From an uncultured Eubacterium sp. (GTDB lineage: Bacteria > Bacillota > Clostridia > Peptostreptococcales > Anaerovoracaceae), in contig CALBGO010000112.1 in NCBI GenBank assembly GCA_937894585.1, positions 1-46,843 of the forward strand: DNA of 46,843 nt, written 5' to 3'. The translations under genes were made by a program, and so were the position numbers. The notes under the pieces are model-generated. The model had not been told where the DNA came from. It was given only the letters and a program-made list of their open reading frames with translations, and did not search any database. Below, piece after piece: positions 17,867-26,772 of the stretch; the stretch's first letter is position 1, and each line of letters opens with the position of its first letter.

Positions 17867-18118
17867 TTACAAATATCGAAGAAGGTCTTCACTATCCACT
17901 CTACTACAGTACGACTGGCTCAAAATACCCTCAAAAAATTCTTCAAAAGTTTTTCGCATCACAGGATCTGTGGATATATGAAAATTACAGCATGTTCCCT
18001 TCTGTGAATTCTCGATGTACACAGAGTGCGTATCAATAAAAATGGAAGGGGCTTCACGCAATTCCTCATTCAGAGCCACAGTATCTCGAATCAGCCAAAC
18101 ACGAAAATCAGAATTTTC
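17867..18118 (-). other. In-frame C-terminal remnant of the XRE regulator
   Basis: Directly after the TAA at 18119-18121 the same frame continues for 83 codons (ENSDFRVWLIRDTVALNEEL ... SRVDSEDLLRYL) to a normal TAA at 17867. It has no ribosome site or good start of its own and is followed by a terminator. It reads as the C-terminal domain of the upstream regulator, separated by a single nonsense codon (or read through). Confidence 0.7.
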
Positions 18119-19213
18119 TTACATTACTTTGCTCAGATATTTTAAATGTTCCTTTATCTGATTCTCGCTGAGTTTGTGTTCCACATTTCCTACACTTACT
18201 TCTCCATTTTTCAAATAATCATTAATTACCGAGGAATAAAGAACCAGATCTATTCTCGATTTTTTTGTTCTGGTATTAAAAACATTCTTTAACTTCGTCA
18301 AATACATTCTATAATCTTTATCTTCTGCCTCAGCTGCAAAAAAATCCATAACCTCGTCCGGAAACAGCAATGCTGGAGGTTCATTATAAAACAGCCATTG
18401 CCGTTTGTCTGAATAAGAATCTAGCTGTGTATTGGTTTTCCGCAAGTTCTCTGGCGGGGCAGGATCAAGCAGCTTTTTTTCTCTGTCAAGAATTTCTGTA
18501 CAAACAGGATAAAATTTATCTATAATATCCTTCTCTGTCGAAAATATAGCGCCCAGTTCTCCCGCTTTATTCCATAGCATCTGCATACAAAGAAAGTCTT
18601 CTACAACAAGAATTTTAGGCAGTCCTCTTTTTCGGCATACAATCGACATTTCAATATAGTCAAGGCCGCTGATACAACTGAGAATCTCAGACGCATAGAA
18701 ATGTCCGTAGTTCTTTAAATCATCTTCTTCAACTGCCAGCTTTAAAATCACATTTTCCGCACCTGCATTATGCAATTCTCGTATTATAGCTTTAAAGGAT
18801 GTCCCATACAACCGAAACAAATCAAAACTGGCTATAACAAAAATATGACGGCGGTTCCGTTTAAGCGCCTGAAATAGTGCTCCTCTGGTCAATGCAAGCA
18901 AATCTTTATGATTATCTAAAAAGGACATTTTATTGTTATTATACGATTGGAAAGATTGATAGCTACTGTCACTGTCATAGGCCTTCTTTAACTGATAAAA
19001 CAGTTCCCGGCGCGATAAATCCGTATAATCCGCAAAATAATCTGACATCATATTCAGAACCTTGTCGGAGGTTCTTGCTGCAGGCAGTTTACTGCCATTG
19101 ACCCATTTGCTGATATAAGTTGTATCATAATTAAGAAGCTCTGCCAGTTGACTTTCCTTCACTTCTGCCTGTTCCAGCAGGTTTCTCAGCAAATTACCGA
19201 ATAAATTGTTCAT
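18119..19213 (-). CDS. XRE-family helix-turn-helix regulator, cut by an in-frame stop
   Basis: 364 aa from the ATG at 19213 (MNNLFGNLLRNLLEQAEV), which lies behind GGAGGAAAGAGG; the frame could extend 21 codons further but with no ribosome site. Residues ~5-60 form an XRE-type HTH (ESQLAELLNYDTTYISKWVNGSKLP). The long C-terminal part (~75-364) is unrecognised and would be the sensor or effector domain. The frame is stopped by TAA after KVM, then continues 83 codons; the undamaged protein would be ~448 aa. It sits upstream of, and in the same direction as, the transporter operon, so it is the natural candidate regulator of that operon. Whether the short form works is unknown. Confidence 0.8.
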   Translation of the reverse strand: MNNLFGNLLRNLLEQAEVKESQLAELLNYDTTYISKWVNGSKLPAARTSDKVLNMMSDYFADYTDLSRRELFYQLKKAYDSDSSYQSFQSYNNNKMSFLDNHKDLLALTRGALFQALKRNRRHIFVIASFDLFRLYGTSFKAIIRELHNAGAENVILKLAVEEDDLKNYGHFYASEILSCISGLDYIEMSIVCRKRGLPKILVVEDFLCMQMLWNKAGELGAIFSTEKDIIDKFYPVCTEILDREKKLLDPAPPENLRKTNTQLDSYSDKRQWLFYNEPPALLFPDEVMDFFAAEAEDKDYRMYLTKLKNVFNTRTKKSRIDLVLYSSVINDYLKNGEVSVGNVEHKLSENQIKEHLKYLSKVM

Positions 19214-19240
19214 AATGCACCTCTTTCCTCCGTTATTTTT

Positions 19241-19246
19241 ATTATA
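19241..19246 (-). promoter_or_regulatory. -10 element of the XRE gene
   Basis: Minus-strand TATAAT 28 bp upstream of the ATG; the -35 at 17 nt is poor (TCATAC), so transcription may need an activator or be weak. Confidence 0.45.
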
Positions 19247-19336
19247 GCATATGATAGATTGCAGTATGATTTCCAATTATATAAACTAAAAGAACTCCCC
19301 CTATTATCCTTTGCCTGCACTATCTTATATTAATGC

Positions 19337-19377
19337 AAAATCCTCTGCAAGTGAACAAGCAGTTTGCTTCCAGAGGA
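19337..19377 (-). terminator. Terminator of the rnf operon
   Basis: Minus strand TCCTCTG ... CAGAGGA (19341-19347 with 19371-19377) with an inner GAAGCAA/TTGTTC-type stem, then TTTTGCATT. About 105 bp past the rnfB stop. Confidence 0.7.
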
Positions 19378-19420
19378 CTTATCAATATATCAGCTTATAC
19401 AGCCTGTTTATCATTATACA

Positions 19421-19462
19421 GGAAAGTCAGCCTTTCACTACCATGAATAAAGCTGACTTTCC
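19421..19462 (-). promoter_or_regulatory. Hairpin in the rnfB 3' region
   Basis: Perfect 11-bp inverted repeat GGAAAGTCAGC / GCTGACTTTCC, 21 bp past the rnfB stop, without a U tract. Probably an RNA-stabilising stem ahead of the true terminator. Confidence 0.5.
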
Positions 19463-19482
19463 AGTTACTTTTATATAGAATT

Positions 19483-20379
19483 TTACTCTGCCTTCGGAGC
19501 TTCTTCAGCTTTTGCGGCAGGAGCAGCCTGTTCTGCAGGTTTTGCTGCAGGTGCTGCTTTCGGAGCAGCAGGTTTTCTCTTTGCTCTCATATTATTGATT
19601 GCATTGGTCGGACATTCTTTTGCGCACATACCGCAGTTCTTGCACTTTTCAGGATCGATAAACGCATGATTGTTTTCAACCTTGATTGCGTCGAACTTAC
19701 ATACTTTCACGCACTTGCCGCAGCCGATACATCCGTTGCTGCAGGCTTTTCTGGTTGCTGCGCCCTTATCTTCGGAATGGCACTGTACCACAACCTTATT
19801 CTTGGCAGGCGCAATTCTGATCACACTCTTAGGACATGCCGTTGCACATGCGCCGCAGCCGGTACACAGTTCTCTGGCTACTACAGCAACACCGTCGCAG
19901 ATTTTAATCGCGTCAAAATTGCAGGCTCTTGTACAGTCACCCAGACCGAGACAGCCATATTTGCACTGATTCATACCGCCGAACAGATTTGCGGCAGCAG
20001 AACAGGTTTTAATGCCTTCATATTCCATCAGAGACTTTGCAGCCTGGCTGTTGCCGTTACACATTACAGTAGCAACCTGCGGTTCAGCAGATCCTGCTTC
20101 CATACCCAGAATTTCTGCAAGAGCAGCAGCACAGTCAGCACCGCCGACCGGACACTTGCTTGGACCTACACCTTCCGGATCGGCTGCAAGAGCAGATGCA
20201 TAATCATCACAGCCCGCAAAGCCGCAGCCGCCGCAGTTGGCGCCCGGAAGCTTTTCACGCAGCAGCGTTACAGTCTCATCAACAGGTACGAAAAATACCT
20301 TTGCAGCAATAGTCAGGATAACAGCGAAAACAAAACCCAGCGCTACTACCAATAATACTGGTGTCATAATTTCATTCAT
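19483..20379 (-). CDS. rnfB: Rnf complex subunit B, iron-sulfur protein
   Basis: 298 aa. Electron entry subunit that takes electrons from ferredoxin. One N-terminal membrane helix (~5-28) is followed by a four-Cys cluster region (GANCGGCGFAGC ... KCPVGG), then CKYGCLGLGDCTRAC and a run of ferredoxin-like clusters (CTGCGACATACP, CIGCGKCVKVC, CKNCGMCAKECP). The last ~35 residues are a low-complexity Ala/Lys/Pro/Glu tail, longer than needed for the fold. ATG behind AAGGAGG, 16 bp after rnfA. Last gene of the operon. Confidence 0.96.
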   Translation of the reverse strand: MNEIMTPVLLVVALGFVFAVILTIAAKVFFVPVDETVTLLREKLPGANCGGCGFAGCDDYASALAADPEGVGPSKCPVGGADCAAALAEILGMEAGSAEPQVATVMCNGNSQAAKSLMEYEGIKTCSAAANLFGGMNQCKYGCLGLGDCTRACNFDAIKICDGVAVVARELCTGCGACATACPKSVIRIAPAKNKVVVQCHSEDKGAATRKACSNGCIGCGKCVKVCKFDAIKVENNHAFIDPEKCKNCGMCAKECPTNAINNMRAKRKPAAPKAAPAAKPAEQAAPAAKAEEAPKAE

Positions 20380-20395
20380 TTTCTCCGCCTCCTTC

Positions 20396-20971
20396 TTATA
20401 CTAAACCGCCGAATCCCATAAATGCAAGGGACAGAATTGCGGCAGCAGTCATAGTAATAGGTACGCCCTGGAAAGATTCAGGAACAGAAGTATTGTTTTC
20501 CAGCTTGGATCTCATTCCGGAGAAAATAATCATTGCCAGAAGGAATCCGATTCCTGCACCCAGTGCATTGATTAAAGACAGACCATAGCCATAGCCTGCA
20601 TCAATATTATTGATGCACACACCCAGAACTGCACAGTTTGTGGTAATCAGCGGCAGATATACACCCAGTGATTTGTGCAGAGCCGGGATGAATTTCTTCA
20701 GAACCATTTCTACAAACTGTACCAGTGCAGCGATAATCAGAATAAATACAATCGTCTGCAGGTATGCGATATCAAATTTATTAAGAACTCTCATAACCGG
20801 CCATGTGGCAGCTGTTGCCAGAACCATTACAAATGTAACGGCAACACCCATACCGACAGCCGAATCTAACTTCTTGGATACACCGAGGAACGGACAGATA
20901 CCCAGGAATTGAGCAAGAACATAGTTGTTAACTAAAATCATGCCGATTAAAACGCCAATCCACTCTGCCAT
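20396..20971 (-). CDS. rnfA: Rnf complex subunit A
   Basis: 191-aa integral membrane subunit with six hydrophobic segments; paralogue of RnfE/NqrE, forming with it the membrane core that holds an iron-sulfur site. VNNYVLAQFLGICPFLGVSKK and TTNCAVLGVCINN carry the two conserved half-membrane Cys motifs. Its ATG overlaps the rnfE stop by one base (TAATG), so translation is coupled. Confidence 0.97.
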   Translation of the reverse strand: MAEWIGVLIGMILVNNYVLAQFLGICPFLGVSKKLDSAVGMGVAVTFVMVLATAATWPVMRVLNKFDIAYLQTIVFILIIAALVQFVEMVLKKFIPALHKSLGVYLPLITTNCAVLGVCINNIDAGYGYGLSLINALGAGIGFLLAMIIFSGMRSKLENNTSVPESFQGVPITMTAAAILSLAFMGFGGLV

Positions 20972-21732
20972 TATGCTTCAGCTCCTTTCTGTTCGATGGT
21001 GAGTCCCTCCAGCTCGGAAAGACATTTTTCCTGATTGCACATGCTGGCCAGAGCACATCCCTTGCAGCTGAAGTCTCTCGGAGTTTTTCCTTTTGCCTTC
21101 AGAATCTTATTTACGCAGGCAATTGCGATTGCATAAATAAAGAAGCCGCCCGGAGCAAGCGCTACAATCAGCATCGGATGCTCGGAAATAAACGGAATTG
21201 CAATTGTCAGCTTGGAAACCAGTGCTTCAGAACCCAGGAAGAAACCGGAACCAATGGTGCCATTTCCGATGATTTCTCTGATTGCGCCAATAAAAGTCAG
21301 GGACAGAGTAAAACCAAGGCCCATGCCCACACCGTCTAATGCGGAATCAAGCACGCCGTTCTTGTTTGCAAACATTTCGGCTCTTCCCAGAATGATACAG
21401 TTTACTACAATCAGAGGCAGGAATACGCCCAGAGAATTGTAGAGCGGTTCGGCAAATGCCTGTACGATAAACTGTACCAGTGTTACGAAGCCTGCAATAA
21501 CTACAATATAACACGGGATTCTTACCTTATCCGGAATAATTTTCGCCAGCAGCGAAATTACGATGTTGGAACAAATCAATACAGCTGTTGCTGCAATACC
21601 CATACCCATACCATTAAAAGCAGAGGATGTGGTCGCAAGAGTAGGACATGTACCCAGCAGTAATACCAGGTTCGGATTTTCTTTAATGATACCCTTGACG
21701 AGGACTGCTAATCTACTTCCTTTCTTTTCCAT
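20971..21732 (-). CDS. rnfE: Rnf complex subunit E with Cys-rich tail
   Basis: 253-aa integral membrane subunit, paralogue of RnfA. LVLLLGTCPTLATTSS and VVNCIILGRAEMF carry the conserved Cys positions. Beyond the last helix there is a ~40-residue cytoplasmic tail with four cysteines spaced CKGCALASMCNQEKC, which looks able to bind a metal or cluster. The start overlaps the rnfG stop by one base. The identity is firm; a function for the tail is inference. Confidence 0.96.
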   Translation of the reverse strand: MEKKGSRLAVLVKGIIKENPNLVLLLGTCPTLATTSSAFNGMGMGIAATAVLICSNIVISLLAKIIPDKVRIPCYIVVIAGFVTLVQFIVQAFAEPLYNSLGVFLPLIVVNCIILGRAEMFANKNGVLDSALDGVGMGLGFTLSLTFIGAIREIIGNGTIGSGFFLGSEALVSKLTIAIPFISEHPMLIVALAPGGFFIYAIAIACVNKILKAKGKTPRDFSCKGCALASMCNQEKCLSELEGLTIEQKGAEA

Positions 21733-22304
21733 TAGTTAGCACCTCCTTGAACAGTCTGATACTGCTGCAGTGCTGCGCAGACACCCTGGTAAACACCGTT
21801 GGAGGAAATTGTCGCACCGCTTACAAAACTTACAGCAGAGTCGCCCTTGATATTATCAGCGTTTGCCAGTTCTGCAAGACCCTGATACTGTTTTAAGTAA
21901 CCGGAGTCGTGAGCCTTTGTACCCAGACCCTTTGTATCCGCATGTGCGGTAACCTTTACACCGGTAATTTTTCCTTCACTGTCGATTCCGACCATTTCAG
22001 TCAGAAGACCGCCGAAAGAAGAGGACTGTACAGTTACAACCATACCTGCGCCCTCAGCCACATAGCATTCTGTAACGAAAACCTTTTCAGGAACTGTAAC
22101 AACCAGTTCGCCTTCGTATTTTTCAAAACTCTCAGCCGCAGGCAGAAGCTCCGCTCTGGAAGCGTCGGCTGCCCTCGCAGTGTTTTCTGCGATAATCGGC
22201 TTGGTGATAGAGTTAACATATGCAAGTGCAAAAGTAATCACCAGACAAATCGCTACCAGCACAACAGTCGGCTGAATATATTCTTTGAATGTGTTATTTT
22301 TCAT
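21732..22304 (-). CDS. rnfG: Rnf complex subunit G, FMN-binding
   Basis: 190 aa from the ATG at 22304, behind GGAGGTGC; a start six codons upstream would lie in the ribosome site itself. One N-terminal membrane helix (IQPTVVLVAICLVITF) leads to an outward-facing FMN-binding domain. The motif SFVSGATISSNGV carries the Thr (T165) that binds FMN covalently as a phosphoester. It overlaps rnfD by 11 bp. Confidence 0.96.
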   Translation of the reverse strand: MKNNTFKEYIQPTVVLVAICLVITFALAYVNSITKPIIAENTARAADASRAELLPAAESFEKYEGELVVTVPEKVFVTECYVAEGAGMVVTVQSSSFGGLLTEMVGIDSEGKITGVKVTAHADTKGLGTKAHDSGYLKQYQGLAELANADNIKGDSAVSFVSGATISSNGVYQGVCAALQQYQTVQGGAN

Positions 22305-23280
22305 TTTTCTTAGCACCTCCATACATTCTCTTCTGGAAGAAGTTGTCGATGAGCGGTGACAGGCAGTTCATAATCAGAATGGAGAAGGATACGCCTTCCG
22401 GATACTGTCCCCAGATTCTGATAATCATGGTAATCAGACCGCAACCGATACCGAATACCACTTTGCCTGCCGGCATCAGCGGAGTCGTAACATAGTCTGT
22501 TGCCATAAAGAATGCGCCCAGCATTACGCCGCCTGCAAGAATATGGAACACCGCCATATTCAGCGCACCCAGATCGCTTCCGGTTACACCGTAGTATACC
22601 AGTGCAAATACGAATACCGTACCGATAAAGCATGCAGGAATAATCGGTGAAATAATTTTTTTCCAAATTAAGAACAAACCGCCGATAATCAGCGCCAGTG
22701 CTGAAACTTCGCCCATGGAGCCGCCGATGAAGCCCAGAAGCATTTCCATGTTGGACGGCAGATCTGCGCCTGCGCCTTCCTTAAGTACGCCCAGAGGAGT
22801 TGCGCCTGTTGCAGCATCAATTGTGGACATTCTCGGAACCGGCCATGTTGTCATTTCGGTTGCAAAAGAAATGAACAGCACAATTCTTGCGGTGATTGCA
22901 GGGTTTGCAATGTTTTTACCGATGCCGCCGAAGAGCTGCTTGATAACGATGATTCCAACGAAGCATCCTACAATAGCAATCCAGTACGGCAGACCGGACG
23001 GAACGTTAAACGCTATCAGAAGACCTGTCAGCGCAGCGGATAAGTCTCCGACTGTCTGTTTCTTGTGCATCAGCTTATTCCATGCCCATTCGAAGAACAT
23101 AGACGCTGCAACACAGACCAAGGTCAGCGTGATAACTCTGAATCCGAATACATATATACTTACTAAGAAAGAAGGTACCAGGGCAAGAATAACCATTGCC
23201 ATTGTCTTGCTTGTATCCAGCGTAGTCACCAGATGCGGTGCGGAGGATACGGTCAGATTATTGTAATATGTCTTATCCAT
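22294..23280 (-). CDS. rnfD: Rnf complex subunit D
   Basis: 328-aa multi-pass membrane subunit, counterpart of NqrB. Covalent FMN site at T161 in DAATGATPLG. Other family segments are GGIGKNIANPAITAR and FFMATDYVTTPL. Together with RnfG it passes electrons through the membrane while ions are pumped. The start overlaps the rnfC stop by one base. Confidence 0.97.
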   Translation of the reverse strand: MDKTYYNNLTVSSAPHLVTTLDTSKTMAMVILALVPSFLVSIYVFGFRVITLTLVCVAASMFFEWAWNKLMHKKQTVGDLSAALTGLLIAFNVPSGLPYWIAIVGCFVGIIVIKQLFGGIGKNIANPAITARIVLFISFATEMTTWPVPRMSTIDAATGATPLGVLKEGAGADLPSNMEMLLGFIGGSMGEVSALALIIGGLFLIWKKIISPIIPACFIGTVFVFALVYYGVTGSDLGALNMAVFHILAGGVMLGAFFMATDYVTTPLMPAGKVVFGIGCGLITMIIRIWGQYPEGVSFSILIMNCLSPLIDNFFQKRMYGGAKKNEK

Positions 23281-24596
23281 TATTTAATTCCAGCCTCCTT
23301 TACAACAGCTTTTCCAAGCTTGTTCATGAATCCCAGAGGTCTTCTTGCAGGACATACGAAAGAGCAGCTTCCGCATTCCATACACTGCATAACCTGTAAA
23401 TCGCTGAGTCTCTGCGCATCTCTCTGCTCATATGCGTCAGCAAGAGCTGTCGGCAGCAGATTAAACGGACATGCCGCATGGCATCTGCCGCAGTTGATAC
23501 AGGCAGTTTCTTCAGGAATATAGGATTTTTCTTTGGAGAATGCCAGAATTGCATTGTTGTTTTTTACAATCGGCATTTCGTCGGAGAAGATGGCTCTTCC
23601 CATCATCGGTCCGCCCATCAGAATCTTTTTCGGCTCAGACTTATAGCCGCCGCAGAAACCGATTACATCGTGAATCTGTGCACCGATCGGCGCGATGATA
23701 TTCTTAGGCTGTGCCACAGCATCGCCGTCTACAGTCATTCTCTTCTGAATGAGAGGCACGCCGTTTCTGAAATACTGTCCCACAAAGGCAACGGAAGTTA
23801 CATTGGAAAGAATAATGCCCAGGTCTGCAGGCAGAACACCGGCCTTCATCTCTTTGCCTGTAATTTCGTAAACCAGAACTCGTTCGGCACCCTTAGGGTA
23901 TCTTGCCTGCAGCTTGAAGGTGTGCATATTGGTAAGACCCTGTTCAGCAAACATTCTGTCCAGTTTTTCAATTGCATCAGGCTTGTTTTCTTCAATTCCG
24001 ATATAACCTTCATCAAGACCGATATACTCCATAATCAGCTTCATACCGTCGATAATATCCTGTGTATCTTCCAGCATGGTTCTGTGGTCTGAGGTAATGA
24101 ACGGTTCACATTCCGCGCCGTTAACGATTAAAGTATGTACCTCATCGATATTTTTCGGATTGTACTTGATATGTGTCGGGAAAGATGCGCCGCCCAGGCC
24201 CACAAGTCCGGACTCTCTGACAGCTTTGACAAAGCTCTGCAGGTCATTGACTTCAGGAACCTTGATATCTTCGCACATCTCCTGCTTCTTATCCGTTTCG
24301 ATCACAACTAAAGTGTCATTTCCTCCTGCTGCGGAACGCTGGGTTTCAATCCCTGTAACAGTTCCGGATACGCTGGAGTGAATAGGTGCACTTACAAAAG
24401 CATCCGTATCGCCGATAAGTTGTCCTACCTTGACAGTATCTCCTTTGGCTACCAAAGGTTTACAAGGTGCACCGATATGCTGTGACATTGAAATCTTAAC
24501 GATGTCAGGAATCGGCATAACTTCGGTTTCACAGCCGGAAGTATTTTTGTAATGTCCGGCATCAATGCTATGTAAATGCTTTGCATTTGCGCTCAT
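23280..24596 (-). CDS. rnfC: Rnf complex subunit C, NADH site
   Basis: 438-aa peripheral subunit that reduces NAD+ (or oxidises NADH). The chosen ATG at 24596 (MSANAKHLHSIDAGH) lies behind AAGGAAGG; a longer frame adds 16 residues without support. The FMN/NADH fold is marked by GLVGLGGASFPTHIKY and NGAECEPFITSDHR; two 4Fe-4S clusters follow at CINCGRCHAACP and CMECGSCSFVCP. First gene of rnfCDGEAB. Confidence 0.97.
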   Translation of the reverse strand: MSANAKHLHSIDAGHYKNTSGCETEVMPIPDIVKISMSQHIGAPCKPLVAKGDTVKVGQLIGDTDAFVSAPIHSSVSGTVTGIETQRSAAGGNDTLVVIETDKKQEMCEDIKVPEVNDLQSFVKAVRESGLVGLGGASFPTHIKYNPKNIDEVHTLIVNGAECEPFITSDHRTMLEDTQDIIDGMKLIMEYIGLDEGYIGIEENKPDAIEKLDRMFAEQGLTNMHTFKLQARYPKGAERVLVYEITGKEMKAGVLPADLGIILSNVTSVAFVGQYFRNGVPLIQKRMTVDGDAVAQPKNIIAPIGAQIHDVIGFCGGYKSEPKKILMGGPMMGRAIFSDEMPIVKNNNAILAFSKEKSYIPEETACINCGRCHAACPFNLLPTALADAYEQRDAQRLSDLQVMQCMECGSCSFVCPARRPLGFMNKLGKAVVKEAGIK

Positions 24597-24646
24597 ATTT
24601 GAAACCTTCCTTTCTAAAATAGTCGTCTTATAATCATACGCCATAC

Positions 24647-24675
24647 ATTATACTACATTTTTCGGCAAAAATCAT
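24647..24675 (-). promoter_or_regulatory. Possible rnf operon promoter
   Basis: Minus-strand TATAAT (24647-24652), 51 bp upstream of the rnfC ATG; the -35 at 17 nt is poor (TGATTT, 24670-24675). The -10 is convincing, the -35 is not. Confidence 0.45.
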
Positions 24676-24818
24676 TAAAATTTTGTTAGAAATTTAACTT
24701 TTACAGAAATTACCCTGTCGAATCATTGTCGGTTCACCCCGGGTCTTTTACAATGGAATTTCCCGTGGTCAATACTGATATATATGCCCGGAAATCTTAA
24801 ACATACCGTTCCATTCCG

Positions 24819-24849
24819 AAAAAAAGGAGGCGCACCTTTCTCCGCCTCC
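24819..24849 (-). terminator. Terminator after the DUF6054-like gene
   Basis: Minus strand GGAGGCG, 10-nt loop, CGCCTCC, then TTTTTTT. Strong intrinsic terminator 66 bp past the stop at 24915. Confidence 0.92.
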
Positions 24850-24914
24850 GTTATACGCATCAGCAGCATTCACTGCATGCAAAACTCATTTCCCTTTTCT
24901 TCAGGCTGCCTCTG

Positions 24915-25274
24915 CTACATCATCTCACCGGGAATTTTTTCAAAGCCGGCTGCTTCCATCTCATCTGCAAACCGGTCCACAAAGTCCTCTTCGCTGCCCC
25001 ATGAGAAATTCAGAAGACCCTCTCCGCCCCCTGATCCCACTGCATCGACAAAAGAAGCTTCACTGTCTCCCGTCACTGCCACTGTCAGACTGGTATAATT
25101 ATTATTTCTCCAGAAATACTTTTCAAAAACCATCATACACATTCCCGCTCCGTCCTGCATATGTCTGATCTCGCTGTTCAGCTCCACAGAAGAACCCAGA
25201 GAGGAGACCGCTTCCTTTACCAGTTCGATAGCTTCTGTTATTCCTCTGTTTCCTGCCATATTAATGAATGCCAT
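24915..25274 (-). CDS. DUF6054-like small protein
   Basis: 119 aa, soluble, acidic, no signal peptide. It begins MAFINMAGNRGITEAIEL and has Gly-rich SGGGEGLLNFSWGSEEDF near residue 85. The resemblance to the DUF6054 family is from memory of its general pattern and is unverified; no function is known. It starts 1 bp after the stop of the decarboxylase-family gene, behind GGAAGGAGA, so the two are co-transcribed, and it is followed by a strong terminator. Confidence 0.65.
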   Translation of the reverse strand: MAFINMAGNRGITEAIELVKEAVSSLGSSVELNSEIRHMQDGAGMCMMVFEKYFWRNNNYTSLTVAVTGDSEASFVDAVGSGGGEGLLNFSWGSEEDFVDRFADEMEAAGFEKIPGEMM

Positions 25275-25275
25275 T

Positions 25276-26772
25276 TTATTTCTCCTTCCCTACGACGACC
25301 CTTCCCAAATCGTCAATTCCCATTACCTTTTCTCCCTGCGCACGCAGATTCCCGGCGTAAGAAACAGCCTCGCCGTCAATTACTTCACCCGGACAGACAA
25401 GAGGAATTCCCGGCGGATACGGTATAATTGAAGCTGCGCATACTCTGCCTGCCGCTTCTTTCAGCGGAATCCGCTCCGTTTCTGACGGAATCCCTTTCTG
25501 CACAAACCGCTTTGCAGTTACAGCGTGAAATCTGCCGCAGTTCTTATCTGTTTCACTGTCTGCGGATTTTCTTTCATCCCTTTCATTTCGTTTACTCTGT
25601 TCAGTCACGTGAGCCGACCGAAAATTGTTCCTTTCACTGACACTGATTTTCTCAAGCGCCTCCAGCAGCCGCTCATAATCACATCGTTTATTACCGATTC
25701 CGCTCATACACATCAGAATGTTTCCCGTCGAAAGCTCCGCAAAAATCCCCTGCTTCTGAAGCAGACGGTCAAGCTGCGCTCCGTCGATTCCCAGACTGCT
25801 CATATCCAAGTTGAGTTTTGTATGATCCAGCATAGGATGTTCCATAACCCGAAGCCCCTTGACAGCCGCAGCCTCTTTATAAAAATACCGCAGATTTTCT
25901 TCCCACTTTCCAATCAGTTCTTTTCCGCGGCGCGCAAGAATTTCCCCGTTAATATCAAGAGAAGCCATCAGAATGTAAGAAGGGCTGGTACTTTCAATAA
26001 GCTGCAGTTTGTCCTCAAAGTTATACCGATCAATACGGCTGCCGCACAAATTTACAACGGCGCTCTGTGTGAAAGACAGCAAAGTTTTGTGTGTGCTGTT
26101 AATCACAATATCTGCCCCCAGATGCTCCGCAGCCTTTTTCTTTCCGTCTGTATATTTATCAAAAAAATGCAGATGCGCCCCATGGGCCTGATCCACAATC
26201 AGAAGCATTCCCGCTTTATGAACAATTTCTGAAATTGCGGCAATATCACTGCAGATGCCGTAATAATTGGGGCTGGATAAAATCACTGCGCTGCTGTCAG
26301 GATACGCCTCTATACATCGCGCGATTTCCTGCGGAGTAATCTCCCCTGAAATCCCGTAATCCTTAATCACTTCCGGATAAGCATAGACCGGTTCGCCGCC
26401 TGCCATACGAATCCCGTTAAATACCGATTTATGACAATTTCTCGCCATAATCAGTCTGCCCCCCGGCGGAACGGTACTCATTACTGCTGCAATCAGACCG
26501 GCGCTGCTTCCGTTAATCAAAAGATAACTGTCGGAGACTTCATAAAGCCTCCGGTATTTTTCCATTGTTTCTTTAATAATTCCCTCTGCCTGAAACAAAT
26601 TATCTGCTCCGGCGATTTCCGTAATGTCGCAGTCTCCAATACAGTCCAGAAAATCCCCGTAACCGTTTTCTGTATAAATTTCTGTTCCTTTATGCCCCGG
26701 CATATGAAAAGATACCGGACGGCTCGCCGCATGTTCGGTCAGAAATGCGGCAATTCCTTTTTCATTCATCAT
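25276..26772 (-). CDS. Orn/Lys/Arg decarboxylase family PLP enzyme
   Basis: 498-aa fold-type-I PLP enzyme of the group III decarboxylase family (lysine/arginine/ornithine decarboxylase-like). Marks are SFHMPGHKG near the N-terminus, LLINGSSAGL, LLIVDQAHGAHL and the PLP lysine K229 in NSTHKTLLSFTQSAV. It lacks the N-terminal response-regulator-like wing of the large inducible enzymes, as in the compact Gram-positive (SpeA/YaaO-like) type. A hydrophilic linker of about 40 residues (~375-415) rich in Glu/Arg/Ser/Asp separates the catalytic part from the C-terminal domain (PYPPGIPLVCPGE). Which amino acid it uses cannot be told. Confidence 0.9.
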   Translation of the reverse strand: MMNEKGIAAFLTEHAASRPVSFHMPGHKGTEIYTENGYGDFLDCIGDCDITEIAGADNLFQAEGIIKETMEKYRRLYEVSDSYLLINGSSAGLIAAVMSTVPPGGRLIMARNCHKSVFNGIRMAGGEPVYAYPEVIKDYGISGEITPQEIARCIEAYPDSSAVILSSPNYYGICSDIAAISEIVHKAGMLLIVDQAHGAHLHFFDKYTDGKKKAAEHLGADIVINSTHKTLLSFTQSAVVNLCGSRIDRYNFEDKLQLIESTSPSYILMASLDINGEILARRGKELIGKWEENLRYFYKEAAAVKGLRVMEHPMLDHTKLNLDMSSLGIDGAQLDRLLQKQGIFAELSTGNILMCMSGIGNKRCDYERLLEALEKISVSERNNFRSAHVTEQSKRNERDERKSADSETDKNCGRFHAVTAKRFVQKGIPSETERIPLKEAAGRVCAASIIPYPPGIPLVCPGEVIDGEAVSYAGNLRAQGEKVMGIDDLGRVVVGKEK

